The translations under genes were made by a program, and so were the position numbers. A stretch of DNA of 8,953 nt from Paracoccus sp. (in: a-proteobacteria) (GTDB lineage Bacteria; Pseudomonadota; Alphaproteobacteria; Rhodobacterales; Rhodobacteraceae): contig JAPSIP010000050.1 in the NCBI GenBank assembly GCA_031178645.1, positions 1 to 8,953 on the forward strand, read 5' to 3'. The notes beneath the pieces are model-generated. The model ran no database searches. It was not told the origin of the DNA and saw only the letters and a program-made list of their open reading frames with translations. Below are positions 1 through 7,544 of the stretch, in pieces (positions within the stretch are counted from its first letter, which is position 1; the number at the start of each line of letters is the position of its first letter).

Positions 1-2206
1 ACCGGACGCCGTCAAGGTGATGCGGGCCTGCAATGTCGACCTGGACGAACTGCGCAAGCTGCTGATCGACTTCATCGAAGACGATCTGTCCACGCTGATC
101 ACCGACGTGGAAGGGTCCGAGGCCGTGCCGACCGCCGCCTTCCAGCGGGTGATCCAGCGTGCCGCCATCCATGTCCAAAGCTCGGGCCGGCAAGAGGTCA
201 CGGGCGCCAATGTGCTGGTCGCGATCTTTGCCGAACGCGAATCCAACGCGGCCTTCTTCCTGCAGGAAATGGACATGACTCGCTATGACGCGGTCAACTT
301 CATCGCGCATGGCGTGGCGAAGAACCCCTCCTTCAACGAGAACCGCAAGGTCGTGGGGTCGGACGAACCCGAACAGAAACAGGCCGAGGCCGCGCCCGAA
401 GCCAAGGACGAAACCGCCCTTGGCAAGTATTGCGTGGACCTGAACGCCAAGTCCAAGAAGGGCGACATCGACCCGCTCATCGGCCGCGAGGCCGAGGTCG
501 AGCGGGCGATCCAGGTCCTTTGCCGCCGCCGCAAGAACAACCCGCTGCTGGTGGGCGATCCCGGCGTGGGCAAGACCGCCATCGCCGAGGGTTTGGCGCT
601 GAAGATTACGCGGGGCGAAACCCCCGACGTGCTGGCCGGTGCGACGATCTTCTCGCTCGACATGGGCGCGCTTCTGGCGGGAACCCGCTATCGCGGCGAT
701 TTCGAGGAACGGCTGAAGGCCGTCGTGAAGGAGCTTGAGAACCACCCGGACGCGATCCTCTTCATCGACGAGATTCACACCGTCATCGGCGCGGGTGCGA
801 CCTCGGGCGGGGCGATGGATGCCTCGAACCTGCTGAAGCCCGCGCTGTCGGGCGGCAAGCTGCGCTGCATGGGATCGACCACGTATAAAGAGTTCCGCCA
901 GCATTTCGAAAAGGACCGCGCCCTGTCGCGCCGGTTCCAGAAGATCGACGTGAACGAGCCCAATGTGGCCGACACGATCAAGATCCTGATGGGGCTGAAG
1001 CCGTCCTTCGAAAAGCACCACGACCTGCGCTACACCAATGACGCGATCAAGTCGGCGGTGGAACTGGCCAGCCGCTATATCAACGATCGCAAGCTGCCCG
1101 ACAGCGCCATAGACGTCATCGACGAGGCTGGCGCGGCGCAGCACCTGGTCAGCGAAAGCAAGCGGCGCAAGACAATCAGCCCGAAGGAGATCGAGGCCGT
1201 CGTGGCCAAGATCGCCCGCATCCCGCCGAAGAACGTCAGCAAGGATGACGCCGAGGTTCTGCGCGACCTGGAAACGACCCTAAAGCGCGTGGTCTTCGGC
1301 CAGGACGCGGCGATCACCGCGCTGTCTTCCGCGATCAAGCTGGCGCGGGCGGGGCTACGCGAACCCGAAAAGCCTATCGGCAACTATCTGTTCGCCGGGC
1401 CGACCGGGGTGGGCAAGACCGAGGTTGCCAAGCAGTTGGCTTCCAGCCTTGGCGTCGAACTGATCCGCTTCGACATGTCGGAATACATGGAGAAGCACGC
1501 GGTTTCCCGCCTCATCGGCGCGCCTCCGGGCTATGTCGGCTTTGACCAGGGCGGGATGCTGACCGACGGCGTGGACCAGCATCCGCATTGCGTGCTGCTG
1601 CTGGACGAGATCGAGAAGGCGCACCCAGATGTCTACAACATCCTGTTGCAGGTGATGGACCACGGGAAACTGACCGACCATAACGGCCGCCAGGTGGATT
1701 TCCGCAACGTGATCCTGATCATGACCTCGAACGCGGGCGCGTCCGACATGCAGAAGGCCGCGATCGGTTTCGGCCGGGACAAGCGCGAGGGCGAGGATAC
1801 CGCCGCCATCGAGCGGACCTTCACGCCCGAGTTCCGCAACCGCCTGGACGCGATCATCAGCTTTGCCGCGCTGTCGCGCGACGTGGTGGTCCATGTGGTC
1901 GAGAAGTTCGTGCTGCAACTGGAAGCGCAGCTTATGGACCGCAACGTCCATATTGAACTGACCCCGGAAGCCGCCGACTGGCTGGCGGAAAAGGGTTACG
2001 ACGACAAGATGGGCGCCCGTCCCCTGGGCCGCGTGATCCAGGAGCACATCAAGAAGCCGCTGGCCGAGGAACTGCTGTTCGGCCGGCTGACCAAGGGCGG
2101 CGTGGTCCGCGTGAAGATCGAGGACGACAAGCCCGCCTTCGACATCACCGGCCCCGATGCCCCGCGGATCGGCAAGTCCAAAACGCCGCTGCTGACCGCC
2201 GAGTGA
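1..2206 (+). CDS. clpA: ATP-dependent Clp protease ATP-binding subunit ClpA (5' end missing)
   Basis: ClpA is the hexameric AAA+ unfoldase that feeds substrates, including ClpS-delivered N-degron proteins, into ClpP in the cytoplasm. The reading frame is open from base 2, and the first visible residues ([13 protein letters not shown]) align near residue 38 of E. coli ClpA, so about 37 residues lie outside the window; the GTG and ATG at 17-22 are internal codons, not starts. In order one sees the rest of the ClpS-binding N domain, an acidic linker (about 345-420), D1 with Walker A GDPGVGKT (553-576) and Walker [10 protein letters not shown] (755-781), then D2 with Walker A GPTGVGKT (1397-1420) and Walker [14 protein letters not shown] (from 1592). 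The long coiled-coil M domain of ClpB is absent. An IGF tripeptide (1763-1771) sits where the ClpP-docking IGL/IGF loop belongs, so this should be a true ClpP partner. It ends in TGA 17 bases before a strong terminator. clpS often lies upstream in related genomes but is not visible here. Confidence 0.98.
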   Translation, partial: PDAVKVMRACNVDLDELRKLLIDFIEDDLSTLITDVEGSEAVPTAAFQRVIQRAAIHVQSSGRQEVTGANVLVAIFAERESNAAFFLQEMDMTRYDAVNFIAHGVAKNPSFNENRKVVGSDEPEQKQAEAAPEAKDETALGKYCVDLNAKSKKGDIDPLIGREAEVERAIQVLCRRRKNNPLLVGDPGVGKTAIAEGLALKITRGETPDVLAGATIFSLDMGALLAGTRYRGDFEERLKAVVKELENHPDAILFIDEIHTVIGAGATSGGAMDASNLLKPALSGGKLRCMGSTTYKEFRQHFEKDRALSRRFQKIDVNEPNVADTIKILMGLKPSFEKHHDLRYTNDAIKSAVELASRYINDRKLPDSAIDVIDEAGAAQHLVSESKRRKTISPKEIEAVVAKIARIPPKNVSKDDAEVLRDLETTLKRVVFGQDAAITALSSAIKLARAGLREPEKPIGNYLFAGPTGVGKTEVAKQLASSLGVELIRFDMSEYMEKHAVSRLIGAPPGYVGFDQGGMLTDGVDQHPHCVLLLDEIEKAHPDVYNILLQVMDHGKLTDHNGRQVDFRNVILIMTSNAGASDMQKAAIGFGRDKREGEDTAAIERTFTPEFRNRLDAIISFAALSRDVVVHVVEKFVLQLEAQLMDRNVHIELTPEAADWLAEKGYDDKMGARPLGRVIQEHIKKPLAEELLFGRLTKGGVVRVKIEDDKPAFDITGPDAPRIGKSKTPLLTAE

Positions 2207-2222
2207 TTGGTCTGACAAGAAC

Positions 2223-2262
2223 AAAGCCCCGCCCGACCCGGTCCCGGCGGGGCTTTTCTTTT
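2223..2262. terminator. Intrinsic terminator, probably bidirectional, between convergent clpA and pabC
   Basis: A perfect 11-bp stem pairs AAAGCCCCGCC (2223-2233) with GGCGGGGCTTT (2246-2256) around a 12-base loop. On the plus strand it is followed by a T-rich run (TTTTCTTTT, 2254-2262), the classic form for ending clpA. Read on the minus strand the same stem is followed by TTTGTTCTTGT, so it can also end the pabC-side operon. The position, 17 bases after clpA stops and 68 bases beyond the pabC stop, fits both roles. Confidence 0.9.
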
Positions 2263-2273
2263 GCGGCGGGCGG

Positions 2274-2323
2274 CAAGCCGAAGGCTTGGCGTTTCCGGGC
2301 CCCTCGACGGGCGTCGGAAACGC
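2274..2323. repeat. Two adjacent hairpins in the convergent spacer, without T-tracts
   Basis: A short perfect stem CAAGCC/GGCTTG with a three-base loop spans 2274-2288. Directly beside it, GCGTTTCCG (2289-2297) pairs with CGGAAACGC (2315-2323); inside its loop GCCC (2299-2302) can pair with GGGC (2309-2312), extending the fold. Neither has a T-run on either strand, so they do not look like terminators themselves. They lie in the 3' untranslated region of the pabC transcript, before the shared terminator, where they could block 3' exonucleases. The role is inference; the pairing is directly visible. Confidence 0.6.
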
Positions 2324-2329
2324 TGCCTC

Positions 2330-2965
2330 CTAGACCAGCCTCGCCGGGGTCAACCCGCGTAGGGCATTGCCCATGAAGATCTCTCCGTCGTGCAGGTCGT
2401 CGGGCATCAGCCGTGCCTCTTCGGCCCGGCCCGCCTCGATCAGCGACCGGCGCAGTACACCGGGCAGCAGGCCGCAGGACAGCGGCGGTGTCAGCAGCCG
2501 GTCGCCACGCCGCAGGAACAGGCTGGTGATCGTGCCCTCGCAGACCTCGCCGCGTTCATTCAGCAGGATCGCCTCGTCCACCCCGGCGGAAAGGCCTGCG
2601 CGCGCGCGGTCATAGACCGTCCGGTGTGATGTCTTGATCCGCAGCCAGGGATCCCCGCTGTTCAGCCGCAGGTCCGAGACGACGACGCCCCAAGAATCCG
2701 GGTTCGGCGGCAAGGGATGATGCGTCACGGCGACTTGACCCGCTGCATCAATCGCCAGCCGTGCCCGTAGCGCCTGCCCCTGCGGCAGCCCTGCCAAGGT
2801 TTCCAGCACTTGTGCTTCCTCAAAGAGAAAGCCAACCGCGGCGCAACCCGCCCGCAGCCGGTCCAGATGCAGCGGCCACAAAACGATCCGTCCATCCGGT
2901 TCGGCCCGCATGGTTTCGAAGACGGTCAGCCCCTCGGGGACAGGTCCAGGAATGCGGCCTTGCAC
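2330..2965 (-). CDS. pabC: Class IV PLP-dependent aminotransferase, probable 4-amino-4-deoxychorismate lyase
   Basis: This 211-residue protein is a PLP fold-type IV enzyme of the PabC/IlvE/D-amino-acid transaminase family. Its neighbour pabB makes the lyase role (aminodeoxychorismate to 4-aminobenzoate plus pyruvate) the best guess. From the GTG start, the family opening EGLTVFETMR is at about residues 11-20, HLDRLRAG at about 33-40, the probable Schiff-base lysine is K111 in LRIKTSHR, the glutamate expected to contact the PLP ring nitrogen is E143 in EVCEGT, followed by LLPGVLRRSL and a C-terminal FMGNALRGL. The family's usual Asn five residues after that Glu is Ser here (S148). It is shorter than E. 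coli PabC (269 aa). I chose GTG at 2963-2965 because GGGAGGA lies six bases upstream; the ATG at 2978-2980, giving five more residues, has no visible ribosome site. The start lies inside pabB. A D-amino-acid or branched-chain transaminase is less likely but not excluded. Confidence 0.88.
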   Translation of the reverse strand: MQGRIPGPVPEGLTVFETMRAEPDGRIVLWPLHLDRLRAGCAAVGFLFEEAQVLETLAGLPQGQALRARLAIDAAGQVAVTHHPLPPNPDSWGVVVSDLRLNSGDPWLRIKTSHRTVYDRARAGLSAGVDEAILLNERGEVCEGTITSLFLRRGDRLLTPPLSCGLLPGVLRRSLIEAGRAEEARLMPDDLHDGEIFMGNALRGLTPARLV

Positions 2966-4053
2966 AGTGCTTCCTCCCATTCTGAACCGGCGCGGCTGTC
3001 ATGGGTGATGCCGCCGCCGACATTCAGCCTCAGCCGGTCCGGTGCCTCGAGCAGTGGCGAGCGAATTGCAACTGAGAAGCGCATCGGCCCCGCCGGGTCC
3101 ATCCAGCCAATTGCGCCGCAATAGACCCCGCGCGGCGCCTGTTCCAGTTCAGCGATGATCTCCATCGCCCGGATCTTCGGCGCCCCCGTAATCGAGCCGC
3201 AGGGAAAGATCGCCCGCAGGATCTCGGCCAGCCGGACGCCCGGCGCAAGCAGCCCCGTCACGGTCGAGACCATCTGGTGGACGGTCGCATAGGTCTCGAC
3301 ATGGAACAGCTTCGGCACGCGGACGCTGCCGGGCAGGCAGATGCGCGACAGGTCGTTGCGCAGCAGGTCCACGATCATCAGATTTTCGGCCCGGTTCTTC
3401 TCGGAGGTCGAAAGGCCACGGGCATTGCCCTCGTCTTCGGCGGGATCAGAGGACCGCGCTGCGGTGCCCTTCATCGGGCGCGTCTCGATCTGCCCTTCGG
3501 CATCGAGGGCGAAGAACAGCTCGGGGCTGCGCGACAGCACGACCGGCCCGCCCAGATCGACAAAGGCCCCCTCTCCCACCGGCTGGCGCGCGGCAAGGGC
3601 CGCATAGATCGCCAGCGGATCGCCGTGGACCTGGGCCAGCATCGGGAAGGTCAGGTTGATCTGGTAGCAGTCGCCCGCCGCGATATAGGCCCGCACCGCG
3701 TCGATGGCCGCGTCATAACGCGTCCGCGACCACAGCGGCGTTGCGGCGCCGATGCGGACGTCTGTGGGGTCAGGCAAGGCGGGCGCAGGGCGCGGACGGT
3801 CGAAGACGCCTATCAGGATCAGCGGGCAGTCCCGTTCGGCAGGCATCAGCGGTGCAAGCTTGGGCGTCAGCGCATGGCCCAGTTCGTAGGACAGGTAGCC
3901 CGCGACCCACAGGCCCTGCGCCCGCGCGGCCTCGATCGCCAGCAGCGCCGGCCCGATGCCGGCCGGGCTGTCGGCGCGGATCACCATGCGCGGCGCCGCG
4001 AACAGCGTGCCGCCCGGCAGCGGCCCACGATCGAACCGGACCTGTCCCGTCAC
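2926..4053 (-). CDS. pabB: Aminodeoxychorismate synthase component I
   Basis: PabB aminates chorismate to 4-amino-4-deoxychorismate using ammonia from a PabA glutaminase, the first step to 4-aminobenzoate and folate. The 375-residue protein has the chorismate-binding fold: GDCYQINLT (127-135), SRSPELF (174-180), FPCGSITGAPK (283-293), YCGAIG (311-316), GGGIT (346-350) and EWEEALCK near the end. PMKGT (193-197) supplies the lysine (K195) that marks PabB-type enzymes and forms the covalent intermediate; TrpE normally has Ala there, so anthranilate synthase is unlikely. It is about 80 residues shorter than E. coli PabB (453 aa), the loss falling in the N-terminal part, a short form I recall from alphaproteobacteria. 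The start is GTG (4053-4051), overlapping the mfd stop as GTGA, which implies translational coupling; only a weak AAGG-like ribosome site precedes it. No pabA is in the window, so the amidotransferase must be encoded elsewhere, perhaps shared with TrpG. Confidence 0.95.
   Translation of the reverse strand: MTGQVRFDRGPLPGGTLFAAPRMVIRADSPAGIGPALLAIEAARAQGLWVAGYLSYELGHALTPKLAPLMPAERDCPLILIGVFDRPRPAPALPDPTDVRIGAATPLWSRTRYDAAIDAVRAYIAAGDCYQINLTFPMLAQVHGDPLAIYAALAARQPVGEGAFVDLGGPVVLSRSPELFFALDAEGQIETRPMKGTAARSSDPAEDEGNARGLSTSEKNRAENLMIVDLLRNDLSRICLPGSVRVPKLFHVETYATVHQMVSTVTGLLAPGVRLAEILRAIFPCGSITGAPKIRAMEIIAELEQAPRGVYCGAIGWMDPAGPMRFSVAIRSPLLEAPDRLRLNVGGGITHDSRAGSEWEEALCKAAFLDLSPRG
2972..2978 (-). 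promoter_or_regulatory. Ribosome binding site deciding the pabC start
   Basis: The minus strand reads GGGAGGA, then AGCACT, then GTG (2965-2963). This is a near-ideal Shine-Dalgarno and spacing for the GTG, whereas the upstream ATG overlaps the motif and has only GCGCCGGTTCAGA before it. The same bases encode the conserved EWEEALCK stretch of PabB in another frame, so the motif is partly forced by PabB's glutamate codons. Confidence 0.6.
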
Positions 4054-7000
4054 TTTGCGGCCTTGGCCTTGGTGGCCAGATCGCGGGCGACGGCGAAGGC
4101 GCCCTTGATCCGGTCCGCGTCGGATTTCCAGTCGTCCGCGACGAAGATCTTGTTGCCCGTGATCTTTGCCCGCACCCGATTGTCGTTCATGAACTCGACC
4201 AGGCCGGCTGGGTTCGGGAACTTGTCCATGTGGAACTGCACCGTCGCCCCCTTCGGCCCCGCGTCCAGGCGCGAGATGTTCGCGCGCTTCGCCATCGCCT
4301 TGATGCGGATCACCAGCAGCAGGGTGTTCACCTCTCGCGGCAGGGGGCCGAAGCGGTCGATCAGCTCGGCGGCAAAACCCTCCAACTCGACCTTGGTGGT
4401 CAGGCCGGACAGGCGGCGATAAAGGCCAAGGCGAACGTCAAGGTCGGGGATAAAGCTTTCCGGGATCGTGACCGGCACTCCCAGGTTCAACTGCGGCGCC
4501 CATTCGTCCTCGGGCGTGCCCTCGATCTCGCCGGATTTCAGCTTGGCGATCGTTTCCTCCAGCATCTGCTGGTAAAGCTCGAACCCGACCTCCTTGATAT
4601 GGCCCGACTGTTCCTCGCCCAGCAGGTTGCCCGCGCCGCGCAGGTCCAGATCCTGCGAGGCCAGGTTGAAGCCCGCCCCAAGCCCGTCGATGCTGCCCAG
4701 GAACTTCAGCCGGCGCATGGCCTGCGGGGTCAGCGGCTGGCGCGGCTTGGTGGTCAGGTAGCAATAGGCGCGGGTCTTGGACCGGCCCACCCTGCCCCGG
4801 ATCTGGTAAAGCTGGGCCAGCCCGAACATATCCGCGCGCCAGACGATCATGGTGTTGGCGGTCGGGATGTCCAGGCCGGATTCCACGATCGACGTCGCAA
4901 CCAGAATGTCATGGCTGCCGTCGTAAAAGCCGTTCATCCGCCCATCCAGATCGCCCGCCGCAAGCTGGCCGTGCGCGACAAGGTAGTTCAGTTCGGGCAT
5001 GTTCTCCTTCAGCCAGTGTTCGACATCCGGCAGGTCGGACAGGCGCGGCACGACGAAGAAGCTTTGGCCGCCGCGGTATTTCTCGCGCAGCAGGGCCTCG
5101 CGCACGGTGACGCTGTCGAATTCGCTGACATAGGTGCGGATCGACAGGCGATCCACCGGCGGCGTGCCGATAACCGACAGGTCGCGCACCCCGGTCAGCG
5201 ACAATTGCAGCGTGCGCGGGATGGGCGTGGCGGTCAGGGTCAGGACGTGGATGTCCGACCGCAGTTCCTTGAGGCGTTCCTTGTGGGCGACGCCGAAATG
5301 CTGTTCCTCGTCGATGATCAGCAGGCCGAGGTTTTTGAAGCGCACGCCTTTGGCCAGCACCGCATGGGTACCCACGACGATATCGACCGTGCCGTCAGAC
5401 AGCCCTTCGCGCGTCCTTGCGGCGTCCTTGGCGGAAACAAAGCGCGACAAGGGGCGCACGCAAATCGCGGTGCCGCGGAAGCGTTCTGCAAAGGTCTTGA
5501 AATGCTGCCGCGCCAGCAGCGTCGTGGGCGCCACGACCGCCACCTGCATCCCCTGGCTGGCGGCGATGAAGGCTGCGCGCATGGCAACCTCGGTCTTGCC
5601 GAAGCCCACGTCGCCGACGATCAGCCGGTCCATAGGACGGCCAGCCGCCAAGTCCTCGGCCACGTCCTCGATCGCTGACATCTGGTCCTCGGTTTCGGAA
5701 TAAGGGAAACGGGCGGCGAAGGCCTGCCAGTCGTGATCCTCGGGTTCCAGCACCGGGGCGGGGCGCAGCAGGCGTTCGGCGGCGACCCGCATCAGCTTGT
5801 CGGCGATCAGCTTGATGCGTTCCTTCAGGCGCGCTTTCCGCGCCTGCCATGCGCCGCCGCCCAGCCGGTCCAGCAGGCCTTCCTCGTGCCCGTAGCGGGA
5901 CAGCAGTTCGATGTTCTCGACCGGCAGATAGAGACGATCCCCGCCCGCATATTCAAGCGCGACGCAGTCATGCGGCACGCCCATGGCCTTGATCGTCTCA
6001 AGCCCGGTATAGCGGCCGATGCCGTGTTCGACATGGACGACCAGGTCGCCCGGGGTCAGGCTGGTGGTGTCCTTCAGGAAATTATCGGCCTTGCGGCGCT
6101 TCTTGGCCCCCCGGATCAGCCGGTCGCCCAGCACGTCCTGTTCGGAAATCACCGCCAGCTTGCCAAGCGCCTGCCCATCCGCGACAAAACCTTCGTCCAG
6201 GGGCCAGACGGCCAGGCCCACCGCGCCGGGCTTGTCGGACAGATCGCGCAGATCGCCGATCGGTTTCGCGCCCGCCAGGCCTTCGTCGGCCAGAAGCCCC
6301 GAAAGGCGTTCCCGCGCCCCCTCCGAGAAGCTGGCGACGACGACCCGGTGATCCTTGGAAAGCGCCTTCACATGATCGGCCAGAGCCTTGAACAGGTTCA
6401 TGCTTTCGGACTGACGTTCGGGCGCGAAATTGCGGCCTACGCGCCCGCCCGCGTCCAGCACCCCCGGCCCCGGCGGCTGCGGCAGCACCGCCAGCCGCAG
6501 CACCCGATGCGCGGCCAGCCAGGACGCCCATTCGGATTCGGTCGGGAACATCGCGTCGGGCGGCACGGGCTTGTAGACCGTGTCGCTTCGACCCTTGGCG
6601 GCCATCGCGGCCTTTCGGGCTTCGAACTGTTCGCGGATCATGCCGCGCCGGGCGTCGATCACCTGGCCGACATGGTCGTCCAGCACCACCGAGGCGCCGG
6701 GCAAATAGTCGAACATGCTTTCCATCCGGTCGTGGAACCAGGGCAGCCAGTGCTCCATCCCCGCCGTCTTGCGGCCCGCGCTGACGCTTTCATACAAGGG
6801 GTCGTTGGTGCCGCCGCCATATTCGGTGCGGTAATTCTGGCGAAAGCGGGTGATCGCGTCCTGATCCAGGATCACCTCGGACATGGGGGCAAGCTCGATC
6901 CGCGACAGCTTTTCCGTGGTGCGCTGCGTTTCGGCGTCAAAGCGGCGGGCGCCGTCCAGCACGTCGCCGAACAGGTCGAGCCGGATCGGGCCGGATTCGC

Positions 7001-7508
7001 CCGGCGGAAAGATGTCGATGATGCCGCCGCGCACGGCATAGTCGCCTGGTTCCGTCACCGTGGCCGATTGGGTGAAGCCCATACGGACCAGGAAGTCGCG
7101 CAAAGCCGCTTCGTCGATGCGGTCGCCCACGCGGGCGGCGAAGCTGGCGCCGGCCACCAGATTACGGGCGGGCACCCGCTGCATTACCGCGTTCAGCGTG
7201 GTCAGCAGCACGAACGGCCCTTTGACCGCCCCCTGCGCCAGTCCCGCCAGCGTCGCCATCCTTGCCGCCTGGATATCGGGCGAGGGCGAGATGCGGTCAT
7301 AGGGCGTCGTGTCCCAGGCCGGAAAATCCAGCACCGCAAGGCCCGGCGCAAGAAAGGCCAGGGCCGCCCGCATTGCGGCCATGCGACGGTCGTCGCGGGC
7401 GATGTGGATGACGGGCTTGCCGTTGTTCTCGGGACGCGCAGCCTCGCGCGCGATCAGGGCGGCGTCATAGCCCTCGGGCGCGCCGGAAAGGATCAGGTGT
7501 TCGGCCAT
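4050..7508 (-). CDS. mfd: Transcription-repair coupling factor Mfd
   Basis: Mfd is a dsDNA translocase that dislodges RNA polymerase stalled at lesions and recruits UvrA for nucleotide excision repair. The 1152 residues match the usual length (E. coli 1148). The UvrB-like module covers about 1-350 without a working Walker A, as expected. R160, R176 and F180 fall at the spacing of E. coli R165, R181 and F185, which I recall as UvrA contacts. The polymerase-interacting domain is about 485-540 (DLVVHVEHGIGRYTGLE). The RecG-like motor has Walker A GDVGFGKTE (632-640, K638), DEEQ (733-736), TATPIPRTL (759-767), VESGLDIPTAN (875-885) and QIRGRVGRS (902-910). The autoinhibitory C-terminal domain follows from about 1000. 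The ATG (7508-7506) has no Shine-Dalgarno; the bases before it read CACCTCC. It follows the membrane gene by 36 bases and overlaps pabB by four. See the promoter entry for a possible leaderless start. Confidence 0.98.
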   Translation of the reverse strand: MAEHLILSGAPEGYDAALIAREAARPENNGKPVIHIARDDRRMAAMRAALAFLAPGLAVLDFPAWDTTPYDRISPSPDIQAARMATLAGLAQGAVKGPFVLLTTLNAVMQRVPARNLVAGASFAARVGDRIDEAALRDFLVRMGFTQSATVTEPGDYAVRGGIIDIFPPGESGPIRLDLFGDVLDGARRFDAETQRTTEKLSRIELAPMSEVILDQDAITRFRQNYRTEYGGGTNDPLYESVSAGRKTAGMEHWLPWFHDRMESMFDYLPGASVVLDDHVGQVIDARRGMIREQFEARKAAMAAKGRSDTVYKPVPPDAMFPTESEWASWLAAHRVLRLAVLPQPPGPGVLDAGGRVGRNFAPERQSESMNLFKALADHVKALSKDHRVVVASFSEGARERLSGLLADEGLAGAKPIGDLRDLSDKPGAVGLAVWPLDEGFVADGQALGKLAVISEQDVLGDRLIRGAKKRRKADNFLKDTTSLTPGDLVVHVEHGIGRYTGLETIKAMGVPHDCVALEYAGGDRLYLPVENIELLSRYGHEEGLLDRLGGGAWQARKARLKERIKLIADKLMRVAAERLLRPAPVLEPEDHDWQAFAARFPYSETEDQMSAIEDVAEDLAAGRPMDRLIVGDVGFGKTEVAMRAAFIAASQGMQVAVVAPTTLLARQHFKTFAERFRGTAICVRPLSRFVSAKDAARTREGLSDGTVDIVVGTHAVLAKGVRFKNLGLLIIDEEQHFGVAHKERLKELRSDIHVLTLTATPIPRTLQLSLTGVRDLSVIGTPPVDRLSIRTYVSEFDSVTVREALLREKYRGGQSFFVVPRLSDLPDVEHWLKENMPELNYLVAHGQLAAGDLDGRMNGFYDGSHDILVATSIVESGLDIPTANTMIVWRADMFGLAQLYQIRGRVGRSKTRAYCYLTTKPRQPLTPQAMRRLKFLGSIDGLGAGFNLASQDLDLRGAGNLLGEEQSGHIKEVGFELYQQMLEETIAKLKSGEIEGTPEDEWAPQLNLGVPVTIPESFIPDLDVRLGLYRRLSGLTTKVELEGFAAELIDRFGPLPREVNTLLLVIRIKAMAKRANISRLDAGPKGATVQFHMDKFPNPAGLVEFMNDNRVRAKITGNKIFVADDWKSDADRIKGAFAVARDLATKAKAAK

Positions 7509-7514
7509 GGAGGT

Positions 7515-7542
7515 GAGGTAAAGCGCCGCGCGGCGGTGTCAA
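7515..7542 (-). promoter_or_regulatory. Candidate mfd promoter giving a leaderless transcript
   Basis: In the 36-base gap before mfd the minus strand has a perfect -35 hexamer TTGACA (7542-7537), a 16-base spacer, and a weak -10 TACCTC (7520-7515) that matches consensus only at TA. Six bases later comes the A of the mfd ATG, the distance at which a transcript usually starts. The spacer contains a perfect 12-base palindrome, CGCCGCGCGGCG (7535-7524). The hexamer and spacing are seen; the promoter activity and leaderless start are inferred, supported by the missing ribosome site at mfd. Confidence 0.4.
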
Positions 7543-7544
7543 GG

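Noticed and set aside
17..22. GTG/ATG at the left edge as the clpA start
   Set aside because: The frame is open further left and the residues before it align with ClpA. Starting here would delete part of the ClpS-binding domain.
1355..2224. A 289-codon minus-strand open frame antisense to the end of clpA
   Set aside because: Shadow of clpA D2. It would also run through the clpA terminator, and its product resembles nothing I know.
3741..5678. A 645-codon plus-strand open frame antisense to pabB and mfd
   Set aside because: It lies wholly opposite two well-conserved genes. Long antisense frames are expected in GC-rich DNA with GC-biased third positions. Its translation is rich in Arg, Gln, Ala and Gly with no recognisable domain.
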